Assembly (NCBI GenBank): GCA_008015505.1
Contig: SSFR01000008.1
Location: forward strand, 150,008-214,007
DNA: 64,000 nt
Direction: 5' to 3'
Source of the DNA: Pedobacter sp.
GTDB taxonomy: Bacteria > Bacteroidota > Bacteroidia > Sphingobacteriales > Sphingobacteriaceae
The translations under genes and the position numbers were made by a program. The notes below the pieces were generated by a model, which was not told the origin of the DNA, made no database searches, and saw only the letters and a list, made by a program, of their open reading frames with translations. Positions 58,401 through 64,000 of the stretch are shown here, one piece after another (position 1 is the stretch's first letter; every line of letters starts with the position of its first letter).

Positions 58401-58765
58401 TCATTATTCCCAGCTGGGTTCAAAGTAACTGCAAAAGGCCTAGCCGAATAACCAGTCAGACCTGTACTCAGGTCGGTCACGGAAATGTATCGGTAATCGG
58501 CTCCATACGGCACCCTTACTGTTAGTGTAGTACTCCCCACAACAGATTGTACAAGCCCCTGGGTTGCTCCAAAAAACACCACATTATTAGCCAGTATGGT
58601 ATTAAAGTTCTGCCCAACAACCGTGACTGTCGTACTAATGGGGCCACTTGTCGGGTTAAATGAAGTAATCCTCGGTGCAACTTGAGCACTAGCAACCGAT
58701 ATGGCCAGGATTAGTACACTACTATAAATAATCCTGGCAAATCCATTAAGTAAACCTTTTTTCAT
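49475..58765 (-). CDS. Giant secreted repeat protein (3096 residues)
   Basis: A signal peptide (MKKGLLNGFARIIYSSVLIL, cleavage near ASAQ) is followed by an IPT/TIG domain (about 30-115). Seven FG-GAP/VCBS repeats with DxDxDGKPD calcium loops run from about 125 to 490, then two Ig-like repeats. A ConA/LamG-like plus DUF8202-like region (about 676-1120) carries LWLRADA and QSYLAIKYGIHLD. Then come 19 Ig-like (Big_2-like) repeats of about 88 residues with the pattern TLTITSANT...SLTATVTTTA...GSGSATV...AGTVTL...DTNYNPATTSQLITI. A Calx-beta-like domain lies at about 2780-2890. The C-terminal 90 residues (VSVFNVGGTQIYYAEGY...LPEGNYYVVVQ) look like a divergent type B T9SS sorting domain without the usual PNGDG start. 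It is probably an adhesin on the cell surface. Confidence 0.88.
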   Translation of the reverse strand: MKKGLLNGFARIIYSSVLILAISVASAQVAPRITSFNPTSGPISTTVTVVGQNFNTILANNVVFFGATQGLVQSVVGSTTLTVRVPYGADYRYISVTDLSTGLTGYSARPFAVTLNPAGNNDFNPKATLSSGSGSSLPRYISTADLNGDSKPDLIIANSDNTVSIFPNQITTTTIASFGSAITLGTSSGSVSAALSVGDIDGDGKPDIAVVYSGTSLISVYRNTTSTPGATPSFAAASTFASNATPIAVSLGDLDGDGKPDLVVGCGIVSNNIYVLRNTSSSGSINFATYQIFTAGSNPSSVGIGDLDQDGKPDVVVSNKGANTVSVFRNISSLGSINLGSPSTLTSGTAPLAVAVGDFDGDTKLDLATANSGSDNVSVFLNTSTSGTISFANKADFYTGSGSAPSSLGLGDSDGDGNVDMIMANPGNSTSAILQNFSTIGSLSFSFNFGSFPTPPAFGYLGDLNADGKPDITLALSSLSNNTMVLLQKASQILTITSPSTMAVGTSMTATVTTTAADGGGGFNYNIFNGTGSAFVDPSTGLITANGVGTVILVVTSYGDTDYSQASVSQTILITKATPTLSILSPNTMLLGGSLTASVTTTATMSSGGVITFSITAGSGSATVNSTTGEIQATQIGTVTLIANAAGDSNYFPASTSQLLTLYAAPGGVGSGIKLWLRADAAVSSTVGGNVARWDDQSGSVTNTSNQATPVGGASTDIVLNATGLNYNPVVTFSGASAKELVGSGDFSFASSNTIIAVAKIAPITSSYFFGGVFASYITGQHGTEGPSLTEDNGGTAGAGRFYVDGSGCAVAASTNTNSPDVVTAMYANNSNSTGASLYLNGIQTIGGSGCSIAASSAMTFEIGGRTMYSGSPGDQNTRIIKGDVAEVVYFNRGVSTVERNQVQSYLAIKYGIHLDPTAVPNYLASDGSIIWGSVSNTGYTSTVMGIGLDNSSSLNQKQTKSASNADILTLGIGSITTSNSTNVGSFSADKSFLIVGSNGALTGSVTTTDVPASPGTANPIKKRLLRVWKPQNTGGVGAVELQFDLTGAFSGTNYQSSDVCLLIDRGNTGSFTSATVGGGSIALSPTLVGGASSTIYKFSGLMLNSGDRFTVALMAHVPVLTITSANTMTVGSSLTATVTTTATGGQGGAITFSITAGSGSATVNPNTGFITAVGAGTITLTTMSAGDANYDPATTSQLITIGKVTPTLSITSNNTMSLGESLTASVGTTASVSSGGAITYTIITGSGSATVDSNTGFITAIGTGTVTLVVMSSGDTNYNPATTSQLITITNIRGSQTLTITSATILLVGGSLTASVTTTAISSTGGVITYAITAGGSGSATVNSATGFVTALGAGTVTLMANSSGDINYNPASTTQVITIGQNTPTLTITSANVMIVDGTLTVTTSTTAIDGGGVLGYGVLNGSGSAAFDQSGSLRAISAGMVSITVTSSGNTNYYPASATQLITIDKGTPTLMITSPSTVAIGNSLTASVNTTATYGRGGAITYSVSAGSGSATVDSNTGFITGIGAGTLTLTAFAAGDADYNSAITSQLFTISRITPTLAITSANMLQVDGTLTATVTTTATVSSGGAITYAITSGSGSATVNPVTGLITALSVGTVTLFANAAGDTNYTAATTSQVITIGMTIPTFVITSANTMNVDGTLTATITTTASHDIGTLGYNITNGTGAAFVDPFGVIMALQAGTITLTVSSNGNADYNGTSLDQLITIMPGTQTLTMGVADTMTFGTSLTASVNTTATYGRGGDITFSIVAGSGSATVDTNTGLVTANGVGTVTLTAYASGDADYNPATISQLITIVKATPTLTITSANAMNVGDSLTATVTSTATSGGGGVITFAMVMGSGSATVDTNTGLIMALGAGTVTLTASSAGDSNYAAVTVSQLITISRVTPTLIITSASSLTVDDTLTAAVTTTATLSSGGAITFGIIGGSGSATVNGNTGLLTAIGAGTVTLTASVSGDTNYAPVSTSQLISIGQNTQALTITSASTLAVGDSLTITTDRTTVNGRGGVVVLTLIAGSGSATIDTNTGLLQAVSVGTMTLTASTLGDTNYFGATTSQLITIIKATPTLVFTSANSIAAGGMLTATVTTTAIGGRGGAITFGVIGGGSGSVTIDPNTGLITGVSMGSVTITATSTGDTNYNSTSEAQLFTVGKTTPTLTITSANMIAVDASLTITGTSSVGNQDIGVISFAVTSTVGGGSATVDTNGILTGINAGQVTLIVTSSGNTNYYPIMTTQAITVTKGVPILTITSANTLVVDQSMTATVTTTAMGGRGGSYSYAIVNGTGSATVDVNGVVLAVQVGQVTLTVGSSGDNDYVGASVQQLITIGKSTPTLTITSNNQVLVDGALTAAVTTTATHGGGGTYSYNMIQGSGSATVDSNGIVTGIDVGTATLIVTSSGDASYNSATTSQTITINKTTPTLTLTSGNTLEIGSTLTVTGFSSAGSRNIGPVGFAILAGSGSATVDMNGLLTAIGTGTVTLVVSSSGSGNYYPTTTSQTITITKVTQTLTITSASTLLVGGTLTATVSTTASMSSGGGFSYSIINGSGSATIDPNTGYITGVGAGTVTLVVNAAGDTNYTPATTSQLITITTGAQTLTITSANTLGVDQSLTVTVTTTAIGGRGGALSYTIQNGSGIATVSPSGVVTGVQAGSVTLVVDAAGDADYSPATTSQLIAITKATPTLTVTSNNIILVNTSLTTTVNTSATFGRGGALSYSIINGTGAATVDSNGLISATQIGSVTLVVSSAGDTSYYPATTSLGIDVASVTITSITTTLAEGQTGGFVISLLPINATLSSPINFIITTSSSNTASPAHYGVPLAATLPVGQNSVTVTVQAMTDTILYNDELLVLNFTNQALGTLTGTLTITDTTALDPNNLVITIGNATIYQNQTVSVVASLPDGITSATPIDIALAVGSASVLHLSSYSLPTTVTIGAGSSSVSFDVSASSMNIDPSILIIAGSATSTVTTTVGIRSVTYTVLSGIVIVNGQQISIQQAYHKGEPLQINGLADHLNNSVSVFNVGGTQIYYAEGYDGDTIAFRGRWPDGVFLPEGNYYVVVQYYDANGNSHIYSNFLYLK

Positions 58766-59093
58766 ACTCGAATGTTTAAGATCCCACTAATTACTTCGTT
58801 CAGATCTTTTTACACTGCAGCCAAGCTCGCCTATTATGTTGCTAGACTCAAACAAAGTACTCAGCCATACCTCAGATAGAATACACGAATGACTACGACC
58901 AATTTAATCAAATAAACCGACAAATAACTAATAATTAAATTTTACAACAATTAAAGAATTAAAATGTCTTAAAAAAAGACTTTTGCAAGATATATAACAA
59001 ATCTGCCATTTATAATACTTCATCCAGTCTCTCCTTCAGAAAGGGGATTTAAGGAGCAGATTTATCATACAGTCTTTTTACATCAGCACTTCT
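58766..59093. other. Gap upstream of the giant gene
   Basis: This AT-rich stretch must hold the promoter of the 3096-residue gene on the minus strand. It has a short GTCTT-AAAAAA-AAGAC hairpin near 58970 that could end the upstream remnant gene. I see no further gene. Confidence 0.35.
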
Positions 59094-59750
59094 TTACCTC
59101 TTCAATTTAAAGTACCCTACTCGTTTGTTCAGTTTTCCATTGTCGTAGTATGTGAGATAGTAATAATAGAGACCTTCAACTAGCTCATCTCCAGTACTAG
59201 ACTTTCCAGTAAAGATCACTGTCTGGTTATCGTATCCATGAGCCTTAAAGACAGCCTCTCCTTTTCTATCCGCAATAACTAATTCATTATTGGGATAGTT
59301 TGTAATATTCTGGATATCGAATGAATCATCAATTCCATCCCCATTAGGAGAAAATACCTCGGGTACTGAAATGGTATCATTCAATTGGAGAACAGGATCT
59401 CCTGATTTAACCGCTGGAGGAACTGATACTGTCGTCATCGAATTATTGTTGATGGTAATCACCTGACTTGTCGTAGCTGAATTATAGTCTGAATCACCCG
59501 CCGAAGTAGCAATCAGTGTGATGGTTCCGGCGCTAATCGCCCTAATTGCTCCCGTGCTTGGATTAACCGTAGCAGAACCACTACCTGCTATGATCGCGAA
59601 AGTGATTGCTCCACCTTGTCCTGCTGCTACAGTAGTTGTTGCTGTGGCAGCTAGTGCGCCATCCACGTTCAATGTATTGGCAGATGTGATTGTCAATATT
59701 GGTGTGCCCCCGCGGAATGAAATATTTCCAATTGGAGAATAAGTCACCAC
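59094..59750 (-). pseudogene. Truncated T9SS repeat protein: one Ig-like repeat plus sorting domain
   Basis: A 218-residue frame starting at a GTG with no signal peptide. It holds exactly one Ig-like repeat (TPILTITSANTLNVDGALAA...) and a complete type B sorting domain (PEVFSPNGDGIDDSFDIQNI...YFKLKR). That domain is nearly the same as the C-terminus of the next giant gene. An ATG in another frame just upstream (MRKSFTSW, then stop) may be a broken signal-peptide start. I read it as the remnant of a third paralogue in the tandem array, or a spare C-terminal cassette. As annotated it probably makes no secreted protein. Confidence 0.55.
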
Positions 59751-59817
59751 GATGTAAAAGATTTTCTCATTTTTTTTGGGGTTTAATACGTTACGATTAT
59801 ATATTCAAATGAAGCTC

Positions 59818-62800
59818 TTACCTCCTCAGTTTAAAGTACCCCTCTCGTCGATTCAGTTGTTTGTTATCGTACCACGTGAGTATATAGTAATAAATACCTT
59901 CCTGTAATTCTACCCCACTAGCCGATACTCCAGTAAACACCACTGTGCCATTATTATAGCCATGTGCCTTAAACACAGCCTCACCTCTTCGATCTGCTAT
60001 CACTAACTCATTATTCGGGTACTGCTCTATGTGCGCAATAGCTAACACATCATCTAAACCATCCCCATTAGGTGAAAGTACCATTGGTATCTTCACACTT
60101 TCTTCAACATCTAACGGATCGGAAGCGATATCCTTCTCTGGAAATACTGGTTTATCTCCAGATGGCACTTTGCTGACTGGCTCAACCATAAGCACACCAC
60201 TACCAATTGTAATTAATTGGCTCGCTGTAGCAGGATAATAACTGGCATCGCCTGCGGTAACCACCGTCAAAGTTACCGTGCCTGAGCTGATCGATTGAAT
60301 CACACCAGTGCCAGCATTCACTGTAGCCGATCCACTACCCCCAACAATAGAGAATGTTTTTGCACCACCTCGACCATACGTCGCCGTAGTAACCACCGTA
60401 GCTGTTAGTGTGCTACTCACCATCATCGTGCTGGCTGAGGTAATGCTCAAAGTCGGCGTACCTCTGCCAACAGTGATCACTTGCGTGGTAGTTGCCGATG
60501 CATAGTTCGTATTCCCTGAAGATGTTGCCTTTAAAGTAATTATGCCTGCTTGAATAGCTTTAACTAAATTGCCAACTAACAACGCTGAGCCCGTACCATT
60601 CATCACAGTGAAACTAATTACTCCTCCCCCATCACTAGCAGTGGTCGTTGCCGATACCATTAAAGCTCCATCAACTGCTGTCATATTAGATGAGGTAATC
60701 GTCAATATCTGCATACTTTTACCCACACTGAGAAGCTGACTAGTTACTGCTGCATTGTAATCGCTATCACCAGCAGCATTCACTACCAAGGTGACCGTAC
60801 CTGCACTGATCATTTGGATATAACCAGTATTCGGATTTACAGTAACTGAACCACTACCAGCTACAATAGCAAAAGTGATTGCCCCACCTCGACCACTTCT
60901 TGCTGTCGTAGTCACCGTAGCGGTAAGTGTACCACTTATTGCATTACTTGAAGTAATCGTTAATGTTGGTGTTACCTTATTAATCGTAATGACTTGACCT
61001 ACACTAGCAACATTGTAATTACTATCACCTATTGTACTCGCCAATAATGTCACTGTGCCTGCACCCGTTGCTGTGATTCTGCCTGTACTCGCATTCACTG
61101 TAGCCGAACCACTACCGGCCACAATGAAATAGACAAATGCTCCTCCTTGACCACTTACTGCTGTTGTTGTGGCTGTAGCCGTTAAAGTGCCGTCCACATT
61201 TATTGTATTTCCAGAAGTAATGGTTAACGTCGGCGTGGCCTTACTAATAGTTACCAATTGGCTCGTACTGACGGCATTGTAACTGCTATCGCCTATTGTA
61301 CTAACCACGACCATAACTGTACCCGGACTAATAGCTGCCAGCAAACCTGTGCTTGAATTGATCGTCGCTGAGCCACTACCGCCACCGATTGCAAAAGCCG
61401 CCGCTCCCCCATTACCAGTTCCTGCCGTGGTACTAACCGTTACTGTCAGAGAATTATACACCACGACTGTGTTGGAGGAGGTAATTATCAAAGTAGGTGT
61501 AGACTTACCAATAGTGATCAATTGACTCGTCGTGACCGGATAATAATCTCCATCACCCGCTGTAGTAACACCCAACGTCACTGTACCCGCACCAATGGCC
61601 TGAACAAAGCCCGTGCTGGAATTCACCGTGGCCGAACCAGTACCCGCACTAATTGTAAATATTTTTGCACCACCCCGACCGTATGTGGCCGTCGTAAGCA
61701 CCGTGGCTGTCATCCCACCTCCCACAGGTATAAGATTCGAGGAAGTGATAGTTAATGTTGGGGTACTTCTATTAATTGTAATAGTCTGACTGGCCGTCAC
61801 CGAGTTATAGTTCGAATTTTCAGAAGCAGTAATTCTCAAAAACACAATACCATGCTGAACAGCCCTAACAATGCCAGACGAATTAACCAGAGCCGATCCT
61901 GTATTATTCAAGAGACTGTAGCTGAGTGCACCTATTGGATGATTTGCAGTAGTCGTGGCAGATGCTATAAATGTAGCATCTACCACTGTGGAACTGGAAG
62001 ATGTAATCACGAGTGTGGGTGTAGCCTTACTAATAGTGATGAACTGGCTCGTACTAGCCATATTATAATTGATATCACCTGCTGAACTCACTATCAAGGT
62101 CAGGGTTCCAGCACCTGTAGCTATGAGCAGCCCATTATTATTAACCGTCGCTGAGCCACTACCAGCCGTGATTTGATAGCTAAGAGCGCCACCACTGCCC
62201 ACATCGGCTGTTGTTGTTGTCGTCACAGTCAAGGTACCATCCATAATTAAACTGCTTGCCGAGGTGATTGTCAGCGTTGGCGTAACCTTTCCAATAGTGA
62301 TCAACTGAATAGCACTTGTTGCATTGTAGTTTGTATCACCCGCTGAGTTGACCGTCAAGGTTAGTGTACCGGGGCTATTGGCCGTGATCATACCATTACT
62401 GCTCACTGTGGCTGAGCCACTACCAGCCGTGAGTTGATAGCTCAAAACACCACCACTACTCACATCGGCTGTTGTTGCCGTGGTCACCGTTAAGGTACCA
62501 CCCAAACCCAGGTTACTCGCCGAAGTAATTATTAGCGTGGGCGTTGTCTTATTAATTGTGATTAACTGAGATGTACTCACAGAGTTATAATCATTATCAC
62601 CTGATGAAGTAGCAATCAAGGTCACTGTACCCGCACCAGTCGCAGTGATGGCACCACCTACTGTGTCCAATGTCGCTGAGCCACTGCCAGCCATTATTGA
62701 AAAAGCAATTGCTCCACCACGGCCAAAGGTTGCTGTCGTATTCACTTGAGCAAATAAGGCATCATCCACCTTCATGGTATTTGAAGACGTGATGATCAAG

Positions 62801-64000
62801 ATAGGAGTCGCTTTGTTAATTGTAATCAACTGGGTCAAGCTGGCTGAATAATAATCTGTGTTACCTGAGGAAGTCACTGTTAAAGTTACTTGACCTGCAC
62901 TAATGGCATTGATTATACCTAATCCATTAACAGCCGCTACACCTGTTCCATTCATAATACTATAATGTAAAGCACCAGCCTCATGACTGGCTGTGGTGGT
63001 CACCGCTACTATCAAAGTACCATCAACTACTGTCGTAGAAGCCGATGTGATTGTCAAAGTCGGTGTCGTCTTATTGATTATAATCTGCTGGCTTGTGCTG
63101 GTTGCGTAATAGTTTGTATCACCTGCACTACTCGCCGTCACTGTCACTGTGCCGATGCTGATCGCTGTGAGCAGGCCCGTACTGCTATTGATCGTCGCTG
63201 AGCCTGTACCAGCGGTGATGCCATACGTGATATTGCCACCACGGCCTAGCGTAGCGCTCGTGGTCGTAGTCACCGTCAAGCTTTGATTTACATTCAGACT
63301 GCTCGCCGAAGTGATCGTTAGCGTTGGCGTTACCTTGCCTATGGTGATCTGCTGGCTTGTGCTGGTTGCATAATAGTTCGTATCACCTGCACTACTCGCC
63401 GTCACTGTTACTGTGCCGATGCTGATCGCTGTGAGCAGGCCCGTACTGCTATTGATCGTCGCTGAGCCTGTACCGGCGGTGATGCCATACGTGATGTTGC
63501 CACCACGGCCTAGCGTAGCGCTCGTGGTCGTAGTCACCGTCAAGCTTTGATCTACATTCAAGCTGCTCGCCGAAGTGATCGTTAGCGTTGGCGTGGCCTT
63601 ACCTATGGTGATCTGCTGGCTTGTGCTGGTTGCATAATAGTTCGTATCACCTGCACTACTCGCCGTCACTGTTACCGTGCCGATGCTGATCGCTGTGAGC
63701 AGGCCCGTACTGCTATTGATCGTCGCTGAGCCCGTACCAGCGGTGATGCCATACGTGATATTGCCACCACGACCTAGCGTAGCGCTCGTGGTCGTAGTCA
63801 CCGTCAAGCTTTGATCCACATTCAAGCTGCTGGCCGAAGTGATCGTTAGCGTTGGCGTTACCTTGCCTATCGTGATCTGCTGGCTTGTGCTGGTCGCATA
63901 ATAGTTCGTATCACCTGCACTACTCGCCGTCACTGTTACCGTGCCGATGCTGATCGCTGTGAGCAGGCCCGTACTGCTATTGATCGTCGCTGAGCCTGTC
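59818..64000 (-). CDS. Giant secreted repeat protein, 5' part outside window
   Basis: The frame is open to the window edge, so the N-terminus is missing. About 14 full Ig-like repeats of around 88 residues are visible. The upstream-most copies (63.1-64.0 kb) are near-identical 264-bp units, while copies toward the C-terminus have diverged. After a short linker (SKVPSGDKPVFPEKDIASDP...) comes a type B T9SS sorting domain (PMVLSPNGDGLDDVLAIAHI...YYILTWYDNKQLNRREGYFK). It is a surface-exported, rod-like adhesin candidate, paralogous to the 3096-residue protein downstream. Confidence 0.85.
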   Translation of the reverse strand, partial: TGSATINSSTGLLTAISIGTVTVTASSAGDTNYYATSTSQQITIGKVTPTLTITSASSLNVDQSLTVTTTTSATLGRGGNITYGITAGTGSATINSSTGLLTAISIGTVTVTASSAGDTNYYATSTSQQITIGKATPTLTITSASSLNVDQSLTVTTTTSATLGRGGNITYGITAGTGSATINSSTGLLTAISIGTVTVTASSAGDTNYYATSTSQQITIGKVTPTLTITSASSLNVNQSLTVTTTTSATLGRGGNITYGITAGTGSATINSSTGLLTAISIGTVTVTASSAGDTNYYATSTSQQIIINKTTPTLTITSASTTVVDGTLIVAVTTTASHEAGALHYSIMNGTGVAAVNGLGIINAISAGQVTLTVTSSGNTDYYSASLTQLITINKATPILIITSSNTMKVDDALFAQVNTTATFGRGGAIAFSIMAGSGSATLDTVGGAITATGAGTVTLIATSSGDNDYNSVSTSQLITINKTTPTLIITSASNLGLGGTLTVTTATTADVSSGGVLSYQLTAGSGSATVSSNGMITANSPGTLTLTVNSAGDTNYNATSAIQLITIGKVTPTLTITSASSLIMDGTLTVTTTTTADVGSGGALSYQITAGSGSATVNNNGLLIATGAGTLTLIVSSAGDINYNMASTSQFITISKATPTLVITSSSSTVVDATFIASATTTANHPIGALSYSLLNNTGSALVNSSGIVRAVQHGIVFLRITASENSNYNSVTASQTITINRSTPTLTITSSNLIPVGGGMTATVLTTATYGRGGAKIFTISAGTGSATVNSSTGFVQAIGAGTVTLGVTTAGDGDYYPVTTSQLITIGKSTPTLIITSSNTVVVYNSLTVTVSTTAGTGNGGAAAFAIGGGSGSATINSSTGLLAAISPGTVMVVVSTIGDSSYNAVSTSQLVTISKATPTLTITSGNTINVDGTLTATATTTAVSGQGGAFVYFIVAGSGSATVNASTGRITATGAGTVTLLASTIGDSNYNVASVGQVITINKVTPTLTITSSNAISGTLTATVTTTARSGRGGAITFAIVAGSGSVTVNPNTGYIQMISAGTVTLVVNAAGDSDYNAAVTSQLLSVGKSMQILTITSSNMTAVDGALMVSATTTASDGGGVISFTVMNGTGSALLVGNLVKAIQAGIITLKATSSGNTNYASATTTQVITVGRGTPTLSITSASTMMVSSTLTATVVTTATYGRGGAKTFSIVGGSGSATVNAGTGVIQSISSGTVTLTVVTAGDASYYPATASQLITIGSGVLMVEPVSKVPSGDKPVFPEKDIASDPLDVEESVKIPMVLSPNGDGLDDVLAIAHIEQYPNNELVIADRRGEAVFKAHGYNNGTVVFTGVSASGVELQEGIYYYILTWYDNKQLNRREGYFKLRR
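63091..64000. repeat. Near-identical 264-bp tandem repeats
   Basis: GCTTGTGCTGGTT recurs at 63091, 63355, 63619 and 63883, spaced exactly 264 bases. The units differ at only a few positions. Each encodes one 88-residue Ig-like domain. The array continues past the window end. Confidence 0.85.

Noticed and set aside
63091..64000. Tandem 264-bp repeats as a non-coding satellite or CRISPR array
   Set aside because: The unit is an exact multiple of three, keeps the minus-strand frame open and encodes a recognisable Ig-like domain.

Overview
The window is chromosomal DNA of a Bacteroidota bacterium, most likely from the Sphingobacteriales/Sphingobacteriaceae side of the phylum. Evidence: secreted proteins ending in gliding-motility/T9SS type B sorting domains, DUF4271 and DUF4403 family proteins, a trigger factor with no obvious PPIase domain, TAnnTTTG-type promoter boxes and A-rich ribosome binding regions. 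Nothing here fixes genus or species. It is mostly a dense housekeeping region, with a few accessory islands and a very large repeat-protein locus at the right end.

Layout: 1-3.0 kb holds ispG (3' part missing), a DUF4403 protein whose N-terminus is cut off by a one-base frameshift, and a polysaccharide deacetylase. 3.0-6.2 kb holds a small T9SS-sorted surface protein and an ALDH7-type aldehyde dehydrogenase. 6.3-12.3 kb holds guaA, an RsmB-like rRNA methyltransferase, lipB, a PI-PLC-like lipoprotein with altered active-site residues, and the Kdo transferase gene. 12.3-12.8 kb is a gap containing a frameshifted double-glycine-leader peptide gene. 12.8-17.5 kb is a nucleotide-sugar cluster (UDP-glucose dehydrogenase, UDP-glucuronate decarboxylase, UDP-galactose epimerase, dTDP-glucose dehydratase) that supplies precursors for surface polysaccharide. 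17.6-25.6 kb holds a HemD-like protein, a DUF4271 membrane protein, aconitase, aspS, a small unknown protein and ffh. 25.8-31 kb holds a second double-glycine-leader candidate, a ComM/YifB ATPase, an orphan antitoxin-like protein, a PhoR-like kinase and a PhoU-like/Pit phosphate uptake pair. 31-38.9 kb holds a DUF885 lipoprotein, cystathionine beta-synthase, AMP nucleosidase, the tig-clpP-clpX proteostasis cluster and tRNA-Leu(UAG).

38.9-39.9 kb is a small accessory island with two tiny membrane ORFs and what look like IS30-type insertion sequence ends. 39.9-49.3 kb is a nearly complete heme pathway on one strand: hemA, a hemC-hemD fusion, hemB, hemL, a two-component system, an unknown lipoprotein, hemE and hemJ. 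It runs from glutamyl-tRNA to uroporphyrinogen/coproporphyrinogen, plus the HemJ-type protoporphyrinogen oxidase.

49.5-64 kb (minus strand) is a tandem array of giant secreted proteins built from about 88-residue Ig-like repeats: a 3096-residue protein, a one-repeat remnant with its own sorting domain, and a second giant gene that runs off the window. Its last copies are near-identical 264-bp tandem units, indicating recent expansion. A family of hairpin repeats with GAGCTTGTTTAAAGTTTAT-like arms is scattered through intergenic gaps. I found no CRISPR array, prophage or recognisable defence system. The most unusual items are the two double-glycine-leader candidates, the altered PI-PLC, the hairpin repeat family, the two-component system inside the heme cluster and the expanding T9SS repeat-protein locus.
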